Shown here one piece after another: positions 1 through 11,200 of a stretch of DNA of 64,000 nt (position 1 is the first letter of the stretch; every line of letters begins with the position of its first letter). This stretch comes from Christensenellaceae bacterium (lineage in GTDB: Bacteria > Bacillota > Clostridia > Christensenellales > Aristaeellaceae), in assembly GCA_012518615.1 (NCBI GenBank), contig JAAYRU010000013.1, positions 1 through 64,000 of the forward strand. Direction: 5' to 3'. The notes beneath the pieces were generated by a model. It saw only the letters and a program-made list of their open reading frames with translations. It had not been told where the DNA came from and did not search any database. A program made the position numbers and the translations under genes.

Positions 1-23
1 ATTCCTTCTGTTATACTTTTCAT
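1..23 (-). CDS. 5' end of an unidentified gene, cut by the window edge
   Basis: Reading leftwards, an ATG at 23 is preceded by an AAAGGA-type ribosome binding site about 7 nt upstream. Only seven codons (MKSITEG) are visible before the window ends. The upstream strand carries a TATAAT hexamer near 63-68. The peptide is too short to identify; similar beginnings occur in several families, including MATE-type exporters, but that is only a guess. Confidence 0.4.
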
Positions 24-195
24 TGAGAGATCCTTTCTTGATAGTTATTTTTGATGATTTATATTATACCAAAGGGTCTCTCGTTTTTCCTTTCTCGTGT
101 CATAAATGTATTGTAGCCTAACATTTTGGGGTATGGTAATACTATGTTGCCATAACCGTTTAAATAAGAACCGCCTCAAAAATTCAACAAACCTC

Positions 196-216
196 CGCAA
201 TGCCCGTTAAATTGCG
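196..216. promoter_or_regulatory. Inverted repeat upstream of the abiE promoter
   Basis: Perfect 6-bp arms CGCAAT/ATTGCG separated by 9 bp, about 20 bp upstream of the -35 element. AbiEi antitoxins are known to repress their own operon by binding inverted repeats, so this may be one half of a two-site operator together with the dyad at 278-302. The function is inferred from position. Confidence 0.35.
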
Positions 217-236
217 TATGTTTATCGAAATACTTG

Positions 237-265
237 TTGACATTTCGCCTTTCTTGCGCTATTCT
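237..265 (+). promoter_or_regulatory. Promoter of the abiE operon
   Basis: Consensus -35 TTGACA (237-242), 17-bp spacer, and -10 TATTCT (260-265). Transcription would start near 272, about 60 nt before the first gene of the toxin-antitoxin pair. Confidence 0.65.
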
Positions 266-277
266 TTTATAAGAACA

Positions 278-302
278 TCCGCAAATTATTCTTTTTTGCG
301 GA
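278..302. promoter_or_regulatory. Dyad in the abiE leader, possible autoregulatory operator
   Basis: Perfect 8-bp arms TCCGCAAA/TTTGCGGA around a 9-bp centre, just downstream of the promoter and ending about 30 bp before the AbiEi start codon. It could be a DNA operator for AbiEi or an mRNA hairpin. Confidence 0.4.
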
Positions 303-330
303 CTATTGTCTTACCGAAGGAGGAACAAAA

Positions 331-873
331 ATGCTAATGACAAGAGCGGAATGTTTGAAGCGTTACGGTTCTGATTACTATATTCAACAAAAAATTAACG
401 CTGGCATACTATATCGCATTGAGAGGGGGATTTTTTCTGTTGAACCTCATGTGCCGGAGTTGGCAGTTATCACTTTGAAATATCCCAAGGCAATTGTTAC
501 AATGCTGAGTGCATTTTATCACTATGGGTTGACCGATGTAATCCCCGATGTCTACGATTTAGCAACAGATAGGGACGCAGCCAAAATATCTGATTCCCGC
601 GTCCGCCAGTTTTTCATGCCAAAGAGTTTTTTTCTAAACGGTGTAACTATAGAAGGCATGAGAGGATATTCTTTCCGCATATATAATCGAGAACGAATGT
701 TGATAGAACTCCTTCGTTATAAAAGCAAATTACCTTTTGACCTTTACAAGGAAATTCTGCTGAATTATCGTAAAATCATGCAACAACTTGATATACAAAA
801 AATTCAGGACTATGCACTTGTAGCGCCGAAAAGCAACATGATTATGAATACACTTCAAATGGAGGTACTCTGA
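331..873 (+). CDS. abiEi: AbiEi-type antitoxin and autoregulator of a type IV toxin-antitoxin system
   Basis: This 180-residue protein has the AbiEi layout: an N-terminal winged-helix-like segment (about residues 1-55, including IERGIFSV) and a C-terminal antitoxin domain. AbiEi proteins neutralise the AbiEii nucleotidyltransferase without forming a stable complex and repress the shared promoter. The ATG at 331 has an AAGGAGG site 7 nt upstream. Its TGA stop overlaps the ATG of the next gene by one base, the usual translationally coupled antitoxin-toxin order. Two inverted repeats around the promoter fit autoregulation. The family call rests on sequence character and on the neighbour, and is fairly secure; the physiological role (phage abortive infection or element maintenance) cannot be told from here. 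Confidence 0.82.
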   Translation: MLMTRAECLKRYGSDYYIQQKINAGILYRIERGIFSVEPHVPELAVITLKYPKAIVTMLSAFYHYGLTDVIPDVYDLATDRDAAKISDSRVRQFFMPKSFFLNGVTIEGMRGYSFRIYNRERMLIELLRYKSKLPFDLYKEILLNYRKIMQQLDIQKIQDYALVAPKSNMIMNTLQMEVL

Positions 874-1676
874 TGCCAAATCTTGAGTCATTGATAAAAA
901 CGGTTAGAAACGAAGGTTATAGCGAAGCAAATGCGGCAGCAAAAGTATGTCAAGACATCGTTTTAAAAGCAATAGAAGTCAGTGATTTTGGTACTCATGT
1001 TACCGTCAAAGGCGGCGTTGTCATGCGTAGCATAACAGGAAACATTAGACGAGCCACTCAGGATATGGATCTTGACTTTATCCGATATTCGCTAAACGAG
1101 GATTCTATTCGCCGTTTCATTGAGCAACTAAATTGCCTAGAAGGGATTAAAATCCACATTTCTGCGCCAATTGAAGAACTGTCCCAACAGGAGTATCACG
1201 GAAAGCGAGTCCATGTCACTATAGAGGATGACGCTGGGCATTCCCTAAAAAGCAAGATTGATCTTGGTGTTCACACTAACATGCAGATAGAACAGGATGA
1301 GTACTGTTTTGATGTCTGCATAGACGATGAAGGCGCCAGCCTTTTAATCAATTCAAAAGAGCAAATCTTCACAGAGAAGTTACGCTCCCTGCTTCGCTTC
1401 GGTCCTCTTTCCACTCGTTATAAAGATGTTTTTGATCTATGCTACCTATCCGACTACATTAATAAGGATAAACTGCTGCAATGCTTGGAAACATACATTT
1501 TCTCCGATCCAATGATGAAAGAAAATAATATGGAAGCGATCCGGCAAAGAGTACATCAAACTTTTCAGAACCGTAGGTATCGGCAGCAATTAGAAAAATC
1601 AAGAAGTATAAACTGGCTAGGTATCAGTATTCCTCAGGCATTTGATAAGATACAATCCTTTCTCTTGTCTTTGTAA
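873..1676 (+). CDS. abiEii: AbiEii/AbiGii-family nucleotidyltransferase toxin
   Basis: This 267-residue protein belongs to the DNA-polymerase-beta-like nucleotidyltransferase toxins. It has the hallmark segment VTVKGGVVMRS at about 44-54, followed by RRATQDMDLDFIR near 59-71, which supplies the paired metal-binding aspartates, and a later lysine-rich basic patch (EQIFTEKLRSLLRFG, about 163-177). Relatives add nucleotides to tRNA or other RNA and are bacteriostatic. It starts by TGATG overlap with the antitoxin gene and has GGAGG 7 nt before its ATG. Full length for the family, no frameshift seen. No other phage-defence genes are adjacent, so this may be a stand-alone locus. A 157-bp repeat begins 28 bp past the stop. 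Confidence 0.85.
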   Translation: MPNLESLIKTVRNEGYSEANAAAKVCQDIVLKAIEVSDFGTHVTVKGGVVMRSITGNIRRATQDMDLDFIRYSLNEDSIRRFIEQLNCLEGIKIHISAPIEELSQQEYHGKRVHVTIEDDAGHSLKSKIDLGVHTNMQIEQDEYCFDVCIDDEGASLLINSKEQIFTEKLRSLLRFGPLSTRYKDVFDLCYLSDYINKDKLLQCLETYIFSDPMMKENNMEAIRQRVHQTFQNRRYRQQLEKSRSINWLGISIPQAFDKIQSFLLSL

Positions 1677-1704
1677 AGGGTTAACCAATAAATCCGAGTT
1701 TTTA

Positions 1705-1861
1705 TACTAATCTCAGCCTAAATCAGCTTTATCTTGCGCGCATTTTCCGATTTGTCTTTTCTTTGCTCAGTCAGCATAGCGCCACTATGTTTCCTTCGTA
1801 AAGCTTTGTCAAATCAAAAAAACCGCTGCAATCTATGCGCTAATTTAAACTGAGATTAGTA
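1705..1861. repeat. 157-bp MITE-like element, copy 1
   Basis: A second copy in opposite orientation lies at 44455-44611, the same length and about 90% identical by eye (about 15 differences). The ends are a perfect 12-bp terminal inverted repeat, TACTAATCTCAG/CTGAGATTAGTA, flanked on both sides by TTA, which may be a 3-bp target duplication. No ORF of useful size lies inside. An internal near-palindrome CATAGCGCCACTATG may form a hairpin. It sits between abiEii and the tRNA-Pro terminator. Confidence 0.8.
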
Positions 1862-1892
1862 TTAAAGTTAAGTTTTTCAAGAATAATTCTAA

Positions 1893-1923
1893 TAAAAAAA
1901 GAACCGTCTTGATTGACGATTCT
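1893..1923 (-). terminator. Rho-independent terminator of tRNA-Pro
   Basis: On the minus strand a 9-bp stem AGAATCGTC/GACGGTTCT (one G-T pair) with a 6-nt loop is followed by a run of seven T, 5 nt past the tRNA CCA end. Confidence 0.85.
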
Positions 1924-1927
1924 ATAC

Positions 1928-2004
1928 TGGTCTGGGTGAGAGGATTTGAACCCCCGGCCTCTTGAACCCCATTCAAGCACGCTACCAAACTGCGCTACAC
2001 CCAG
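1928..2004 (-). tRNA. tRNA-Pro (anticodon GGG)
   Basis: The reverse strand folds as a 77-nt tRNA with encoded CCA. The acceptor stem is CTGGGTG/CACCCAG, the anticodon stem CTTGA/TCAAG encloses the loop ATGGGGT with anticodon GGG, and the T arm holds GGTTCAAATCC. It is flanked by its own promoter and terminator, so it is a single-gene transcription unit. Confidence 0.95.
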
Positions 2005-2022
2005 AAACATAGAACGAAAGGT

Positions 2023-2051
2023 ATATTAACAAGTATAAAGCAAATTGTCAA
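2023..2051 (-). promoter_or_regulatory. Promoter of tRNA-Pro
   Basis: Minus strand -35 TTGACA (2046-2051), 17-bp spacer, -10 TAATAT (2023-2028). The start site would fall a few bases before the mature tRNA 5' end at 2004. Confidence 0.8.
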
Positions 2052-2184
2052 GTTTTTAGGATTTTGAATTTTATCTAGGCTGAATTTATGTTTTGCCCAT
2101 AACATTGTCGCCACCATAGAGGAATTTGCAGCTTTGCCTTTGAGTTCAATTTTTTACAACAATTACCGTGCATTTTACAAGCCA

Positions 2185-2206
2185 AGGGGCGGTTTGCGCC
2201 GCCCCT
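2185..2206 (-). terminator. Hairpin downstream of the adhesin gene
   Basis: A perfect 8-bp GC-rich stem AGGGGCGG/CCGCCCCT with a 6-nt loop lies about 48 bp after the adhesin stop codon. It lacks a clear T run on the minus strand, so termination here may be weak or factor-assisted. Confidence 0.5.
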
Positions 2207-2253
2207 ATTGTATTGTTGCTTAAACATATATGCTCAAAGCTTATGTGTTGGTA

Positions 2254-5200
2254 TTATTTCCTACGCCTGCGTTTCAGCACGTATGCTCCAGCTAAGGTAA
2301 TTAGCGCAAGCACAAGCAGTATTCCTATTACTTGCAAGGTATTATCTCCCGTGGGAGGTATATCCTTGCAGTTGGTAAATACTATGCTCCTATCATAGGG
2401 TACGCCGTTTTTCTCTACATCTACCCTAGCCTTAAGCTTGCCGTCTATAGCCTTAGTGGTTACCTTTACTGTGTATACGGTTTTATCGTAAGTAGTTCTT
2501 GGGTCGCCGCCTTCAACCTCGCTTATAGTGTAGGTCCAGTTGCTAACTTCCTTGCTGAATGTGCGGTCGGAGAATATTACCGTGCCATCGGCAGTGTTGG
2601 TAACTTCCTCTATAAGCGCACCATTCTTATCCCTAAGCTGGAACTTATACTCCCCGCCCTTAAGTATGCCGTTTTCAAGTTTCTTGCCTACATTAAGGGG
2701 TACTCTAATCGTGGGGTATGTGGGGGTATCTGAATCAGACGGTTCTGTAGGTTCTGCTGGTTTCACATAGGTGTTTGTTACATTATATCCGTCTATACTG
2801 GTACTATAATCCGCCACAGCATCTTCCGTTATACTATAGTTTATCAACTTGCCCGCCTCATATTTAGGTAAGTCGGTAAAGCCCCACTTCCAACCATCCG
2901 CAGCAGTTACGCTCGTTGCGTCAATTTCCTTTCCATCCTTAAACAGACGTATGGTTATGCTTGCCGGGCGTTTTTCATTTTGATTATTGTCATCCCACGT
3001 TTTTGCGCCTTCCACAGAAATTGTTTCAGGGTCATGACAGTTGCTTATTATAAAACCAACGGTAGCATTACCTGATATTTCCCTTGTGTAACCTTCTGGC
3101 ATGTCAACTTCATCAACCGTGTAAACAATTACCTTACCACCATTATTTATAGGCAAGTTTGTAAAGGTACCGGTCCAGTTGTTGGATTTGTTTAGTGTAA
3201 GCACTTTGTCCGCAACCACCTCTCCATCTGCAAACAACTGCACAGAAACGCTCTTAGTACGCTTGCCATCATTATCATTAGCATCTATCCAAGCCTTTGT
3301 AACCTGCACAGAAGTTTTTTCGGGTGTGTAAGAGTTTGTTACATTGTAACCGCTTATATCCGCGCTGTACTCTTCAATAGCATCTTCTGTAATAGTATAG
3401 GTTATTTCTTCTCCTGCTTCATACTTAGGCAGTTCTTTAAAGCTCCACTCCCAATTATCTGTGGCGGTAACTGTCCTATTATCAATCTGTAAGCCGTTCT
3501 TCAATAGGCGGATAGTAATACTGGTAGGACGCTTACCATCTTGGTTGTTTACATCATCCCAGATCTTACTGCCGGAAACATCAACCATTGCAGGAATTCT
3601 TGTGTTAATTACCACAAAGCCCTCTTTTGCACCACCTGTAATATCCGTTATGTAACCACCACCAACAGGCAACACTTCGATATTATAAACAACCTTCCTG
3701 CCATCCTTATAATCTTCAAGTTCTTTGAAAACGCCAGTCCAATTGTTTGCTTTGCTCAATATCAAATTGTTTCCCGTATATACACCATCAGCCAGTAATT
3801 TGACAACTACTGTATCAGGTCTTACACCATCTTGGTTGTTAGCGTCACGCCAAGCATTAGTTACCTGCACAGAGGTCTTTCCCGGGATATAAGTGTTAGT
3901 CATGTTATAGCCACGGATATCTGCGCTATATCCATCAACCACATCCTCAGTAATTACATAGGTGATTTCTTCACCTGCTTTAAATTTAGGTAAATCATCA
4001 AATTTCCATGCCCAGCCATCAGCTGCTGTTACAATCTTAGAGTTAATCTTTTCACCGTTTGCAAGCAGTCGAATAGTGATGCTTTCAGGACGTTTGCCGT
4101 ATTGATTATTATCGTCAACCCAAGTTTTTATTCCGGATACCACTATTTTCTCCGGTGTACGGCTATTCGTAACCTTGTAACCATTTATAGCATCACCTGT
4201 GATATCAGACTCATAACCCTTAGCTAACGGAACTTCTTTAACTGTGTAATTAATTCTATTACCTGCCTTGTATTCTTCAAGGTCAGTAAATGTGCCACTC
4301 CAGTTGTTTGCAGGCATCAAAGCAAGAGCCTTACCCGTTTCTTTGCCATTTGCTAATAGCTTAATAGTTACATGGCTCGGTCTTACTCCATCTTGGTTGT
4401 TTTCATCTGCCCAAGCTTTAGTAACATCAATATTAATAATGGCGGGAGAAACTGTAGCTATTGATGCGGCGCCATCATTGCCATTTAAGGTTATTTTGGC
4501 GGTGTTGGGTATCTTCTGCTCGGGATAGGCTGCTAGCTCATCCTTCGTTAAACCCGTCTTAAGCCTGGCACTTAGCGCCATTTCAACGGTTTTTCCTGCT
4601 AGACCGGTGTAATCAAAGCCCTCTGCAAATGTGGCAGTTATAGTCGTATACCCATCTGCATCAACAATGTTCGTTAGTGTATAGTCTGTACCGCGCATAA
4701 GGGTAAAGCTGGATATTTCTTCATCCTCAGCGTTGTAGGTTACCGCGCGCAGCGTTATGCCGCCAACCGCTTCAAGCGCCTTATCCATAGTATCGGTAAT
4801 GATAAGGCTATTATAGCCCAGCACATTTTTCGGCACTGCTGCCTTAACTAGGTAACGCACACTATCATCCCTAGGCGTTAGGTTATAGTGTGAAACGCCG
4901 TTTACAGTCTTATCCAAACTAGGCATAGCGCCCGTTTCGGCAGGCACCAGATATACGGCATTTGAAACTGCAGACTTGTCGTTTATCTTAAGTGTTGCGG
5001 TATTTGGTATACCGGCGTTGTTTTCGGGTTTAGCTACGTAATCTTGAAGCTGCTTTAATGTTACGCCATCGGCAAGTTTCGCCTTGAAGCTAAGGCGCAC
5101 TGTGCGGTTGGCTATCTTATCAAAGCCGCTGTTAAGGGTAAACTTAATGGTTTTGCTATCGGTAGATATATTTAAATTTCCGCTTGTGCTTACAGTTACG

Positions 5201-8200
5201 CCATCTGCCGTTACACTGCCGCTGCCCGCAACTATGTTAAGAAGTTCATTTACTTTATCCTCTATAACAAAGCTTGTTATACCCTCAACGCTTTTTACTG
5301 GTACATCCACAGTATAGTTAAGTAAGCTATCCATCTTGGGCAGGTTATAGCTGTTTCCGCCGTTGATTGCTTTTTTAGGCGGGGTTATGGCAAGTTTCTT
5401 GTTGTTTACAATAAGCTGGTAGCTAACAGGGGTGGTTTCCGTAGCTTGCGTTACGATAAACCTAGGTTCGGCTAGGTAAGCATCATTCACCTTTACATTG
5501 GGCACGCCATTTTCATCTACCTCAATAGTATACACTGTTGTATCAGCTTGATAGCCCTCAGGAGCCCTTATTTCCCTAAGCGTATAGGTGGTATTACCCA
5601 ACATGCCGCTAAGGTCCACCATGCCATCGGCACCCGATGTCTTAGTTTGCATAATCTCCTGACCGTGCTTATCTACATAGCTAAGGTTGAACACAGCGCC
5701 TGCCACGGTTTTTGCAGGGCTTGAGTCATCCTGCTTGAGCAGTGTAAAGTTGCTTGTCTTAATCAGCGTGTTGGTTATCTGAACCTCATAGGGCGTGGTG
5801 AAGTCGCCGAGAAGTTGATCCATCTCCACTGCTGTATAGCTTGCCTCATAGCCATCAGGCGGGGTTTCCAATACATAGTAGTTGTAAAGCTTGCCGTCTT
5901 CCGTGTAACGGAATAGCGTTTCATTGTAGAAGTGCATGGGTATTTCACGCAAGTTCAATTCGGGCTTAAAATAAGGATAATCAATCTCCGCCTGATTAAA
6001 CGCAGTATCCGGCTTATCAGATTGGTCTCCCGGAAGCGGAACAAGTTTTCCGGTAACGGGGTCTAGCACATCAGGCTCGTCTACAACAATGCTTCTCTGT
6101 AATAGCAGCTTTATGGTATCGGGTCTTGTGTTGTGCCTGTTGTTATCATCATCCCAAAGCTTATCGACGGGCACCTCAACAATTTGGCGGTTTACTATTT
6201 TGGCGGGATTGTCCTCTGTTGGCATTTCCCCTTCGTATATAGCTGGTACAATTGCATCACCGTTTGCATCCCTAGCGCTTAGCTTAACGGTATTACCGCC
6301 GGTAGCTAATTTCTCTACTTCAAGCAAGTAATCATAATGCGTCGCTATAAAGTGGGCAGGCTGTTGCACACCATTTAACACATACCCATACGGCAATACA
6401 TCCTCGGCAAGTAAATACTTGCCCGCTTCAAGCCTAGCGTCAATCACCGCATAACCATCGTCATCAATTTCGTATCTGGTTTGGATTCCTGCTGGCAGCT
6501 CGGGACCGCTTAACAGAACCCCCTGTACATCATCATACTCGAAATATTGGTACAGATTAAACACAGCACCATACAGGGGCACATCTTGCCCTTCATGCTG
6601 GAAGTCCGCAATCTTACGCAGTACAAACCAGTCATCCACCGGCTTAACCGTAGCGCTATCTTCAAGCCTGATTTTGTCGTTTACGCACACGTGGGCTGTG
6701 TTCACAATGCTTCCGTTTACCAAACCCTCAAGCTGGCTGATATCGGTAATATCTTTGTGTATTCTAACAGGAAGGATAATTCGTATAGTTACCCCCGCCA
6801 ACCTAGATATTACATAGGGTATTTCGGTCTCCGTTTCAATGCTGTATCTCCCTGTCATCGCATCCCGTGAAATAATAGGCTTGTGTGCTACCATCAGGTT
6901 GTCATAGTCAACGGGATCTATCACATCAAAATGGTCAATGAAATCAGACCCTGTTTTGGAACCTAATTTCATTTTCATCCCCGCTAACATCTCTATACCT
7001 AGAGGTAAATTATCAAAGATGCGTATCTTAGTATACCCGCTTACATCCGAAGGAATTGCAACGTCTATAACATATTCAAAGTTTTCCTTCCAAGTGCTCA
7101 TGTCATAATCTTTGTAGTAAGTCTCCGTATCCGATACCGGATCGGTTTTCCTTACCATCTTGCTAATGGTAGGTTTTTCAGGCAACGGGTCTACCAAGTT
7201 GCCAAGGTTATTTTCTTCTTTAGTGTCATCATAGACCGGAATAGTGTATTCCGTATCTTCCTCTTTTGCTTTAACATATACTTTAAGCACGCCACCTTCA
7301 TTACGCACCTGAAACTCCACCGGGCTAACTGTTACATAGCCATTTGGCGCCTTGATTTCCTTAAGCAGATACTTGCCAACATCCAGATTTTCAATGACAA
7401 ATTCATCAGTACCGACCGTAAGCTTGCGCTCGCCAAACGGGAATAGTAGATCACCCAGCTTAGTTAATATAAACTCCGCCGTTGCCCCTGTCGACAAGGC
7501 TGTTGGCGGCTCATTTGGATCCAGCACCGCCAACATTTTCTTGAACTTTACGCTAGTTAGCTGCGCTTGAAGGATAACCTCGTTTGTCTGGATACACTCA
7601 GCACGGCTTTCATCACGGGGATTAATTTCAAGCGTCGCCTGATTATGTATCTTCAATTCGGGGTGCAGGGCAGCGAAATCCGAAGGCTTTCGGTTAATAT
7701 AGGCATCAAATTCAAAGACTAGGTCACTATTTGCAAGACCAAGCTTGCTAACATCAACATGCTGATAGGTTGTAAAGGTAGCCGTCTTATAGTCAGTAGA
7801 AAGCTCCCTTAAGAAATGCTCCTCAAACGACTCTGTAGAACCAAACTCATCCACCTTACACACCTTAAGAGTATCCGGAACAATAGCCATACACGCATCC
7901 ACAGTATCCATCACTTTAATGCTAGTAATGGCGTCCATGTTCTTAAACGGTACAGTAATTCGATAGGTGATTATTTCATTTAGACTTTTTAGATTATAAA
8001 TAGGGTTATATAAGTCATCGCCCGCTTTTATTTCCTTGCGAGGATCCGGCTTTTTGTAGTTTAAAAACTCATAAGCGGAAACGCCATTTACATCAATCAA
8101 CGGGAATGTATATTTATCCGATGAGAACCTTGGAATGCCATCCTTATCAACCGTTACATAGATTGAGCCCATGTTGATATACTCTGCTGAAGTTGTATCC

Positions 8201-11200
8201 GCTTTTTCTTTTAAGGTATACCGTACGCCTTTTTTGACCTCCGTCAAAGTTACAATGCCTTCCGGGTCACTGGATAAATCTCTTGATATGCCTTTGGGGT
8301 CAGTTAACACAAATGTGATGCCCGGTATGGCACCACCGGTGTCCGCATCCTTCTTGAGTATACGGAATGTAACTTCTTCCAGCTCGTTGGTTATGTTGTA
8401 GCCGAAAATAGATGTGCTATAGAAATCAACAGGCTCTTCATCTATGGTATAAACCCATTCAGCATATGTATCTGTTAAGGGATTATAATAGTATTTATCC
8501 AGACCCGTAAATTCGTATTCCCAAGAATCGGCGGCAGTAACGATTTTACTATCAACAAGTATCCGACCTCTAACCTGAACCGCCTCTTTGTACAGATGAA
8601 CAGTGATAGCATCCGGTCGCGTAGATAAGGTGCCTTCATCGTCATTTTCCCAGGTTTTTTTGCCGGTTATACTAATTTTTTCATTATTATAAACCTCTCG
8701 ATTATCGTTTGCATCCGCGGGGAAAATCACATCGCCCTGTTCATTTTCAAATTGAACAAGAACAAGAGGGGGACCTGTGTATAGTGGGTCATTTTCTCCA
8801 TAAACAAATCCTTTTACAGTTACCTTAATTTTTTCATAAATGGGTAATATGTTTGCAGAGGGTGTTTTCCTTTCCACTAGCCAATAGGTACCCTCCGGAA
8901 CATCTTCAAACAACACTTTACCATGATTAGAATCATGAGAATCGGAAGTACAGTAATATATATTTCCCGTAAATGGATGCTTGGCAGGGGCGCCCATCTG
9001 ATCCGGCTCATTTTCATCAAAATCGTACAGTTCAAACAATGCGCCGCTCAAAGTATCGCTACCAAGTTTTTTGGTAAAACTAATATCCCTTAGAATTTTG
9101 GGTTTGATATATGCCGTATCCTGATCGCCGCCGCCTGTAAACGTAATATATGCCGTGTTAGGGATTGTACCATCAGCATCCAGCGCATCTTCTTCAATCA
9201 GGTTTGTACCGGGCTTCACCTTTACCTTAACCACAATGCGTACAGTTTTTCCCCTATAAGAGTCAACCTTAGTACTTGGAACAATAAGCTCAATTTGATT
9301 ATTATCTACATTAGGTTGCAAAAAGTGTTCAAATGTATCGTGCTGAACAAAATTCTCCCCATCATCACTTAAGAAAAATTTTCTTTCTTCTACCAAAAAC
9401 CATTCCGGAATCGTATCGGTAATTGTATAATCAATCGCATCCGTATTGTCCGGGAAAAGCACATCTATTGCGTAATCCCAGCTCTCTCCTATGCCAATGG
9501 AATGGACCCCCTGGCTATAAGAGTTGTCATTCTTCCCTTTTATCATCTTTGTAACGGTTGGGTGTGCAGCCTTGGGGTTGTCTACATTAAACGTAAATGA
9601 CTGGTCAGTATCAACAGTATGGCTAATCTCAAAATATTCGTCAGGATATTCAGGACCGTCAGGAATTTTACCGGTTTTAGCAACATACCCTGGCGGTGCG
9701 CTTATCTCTATAAGATAGTACTTACCCGGTCCTAAGTATATAGTTTCGAAACTTGCAGGTCCAGTTACCATACCTTCGCCCAGCTTAATGTCGTCCACGA
9801 TATTATTAATCGGGTCGGGATCTCCTACCACCTTATACAACGCAAAAACGGCACTCATACCATCAGGCAGGGGGCTATTATTGACGGTTTTATTCACGGT
9901 AAATTTGCCCCGTGTCAGCTTGAAATATACCGTATTGGTAGGTACCCATTCCTGATCGTTTAATTTCAGATTAGCAGTGTTAGGTATTAAGCCATCGGTA
10001 TGTGTCGCAAACACCTCATCCAAAGTCCCGACCACCTCGACTTGCATCTCAAGCACTAGGGTCTGATGTTCTATCTCCGCAAAACCCGATGTTTTGGTGA
10101 ATGTCATGGTTTCCCTATCGTAACTTCCGCTCACGGTATCGTTGGGATTTTGCAATGTATATACCTTAAAGGAACCATACACCGTTTTTAGATGAGGAGA
10201 GAGCAATACATCTTTAATTTGAAGCATCTCATAGCCATTTACACTTTGGATAGGAACACGTACCTGATATGTGATGATTTCATCGTTCTGCGAAGGCTTG
10301 TAGGGGTCTGTATCTGTCGCCTCATTCGGCAGTCCAGGTCCCCAGAAATCGCTCCCACTAGAGCCCTTAAGAAACTTCTGAGGCGTGGGACATGTGGGCT
10401 GTTCATTGAGGGCTTCAATATGCGTACCGGTAATAGGAGTATTTTGCGTTCCCTTAGTTATAGATACATCACCATTGTTTGCAACGGTAATGGTCCATAC
10501 ATTTTCTGGATCAAGCATATATCCGGAAGGTGCCTTTGTTTCCGTAATCATATAAGTATGCCCCGGCACAAGGTACTTGATGGCTATATTTCCGGCTGTA
10601 TCCGATTCAAGTACGCGGTCCGCAACCGTAGTGTCCGTAGTATCTTTAAGGGTGAATTGTGCACCCTCAAGATCGTCATATACAAGGGGATCTAGTGTGA
10701 CCACCTCTACTTTTTTTAGGCTCGCCTCGGATAAGGGTACATAGGTATGTACAATGCCGGAATAGCCCACATATTTATTGTTGACTTTGAAACCGGCGTT
10801 ATTAGGAATGACTATTCGTCCTGATGCTTTGTCGTACTTGGAAGCAAGATCAGCGGTTGCCTTTACCTTAACATTAAACTCCACACGCACTGTCCCATCG
10901 GCAGCCCGCTCAAAGAATTGTGCACCCATGTCTTTTTCGTCATAGGTAACAGTAAGCACGTTAGTTACATCGTTCATGTCATATGTGTACGTGGTTACAT
11001 CACCCTCAACGCCCTGTGCATTGATATATTTGACAGAAATAGAGCTGAGATCCACCTCCAGCGTTTCATCTAGCTTATCTGAAATCTCTAATATTTGGTA
11101 GGTAGTAACATCTTCTGGCATTTGCAAATCTATACGATAACGGTAACTGGCATCACGGGTTGCTAAGTAATGTTCAGACCCGTTGATGTCTTGAGTTCCA

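Noticed and set aside
1705..1861. A full insertion sequence rather than a MITE
   Set aside because: Only 157 bp long with no transposase frame in either copy.
10192..10695. 167-codon plus-strand frame inside the adhesin gene
   Set aside because: It is antisense to a well-supported coding region, has no ribosome binding site and its composition is that of a shadow frame. Other plus-strand frames in 2.1-13.2 kb were rejected for the same reason.
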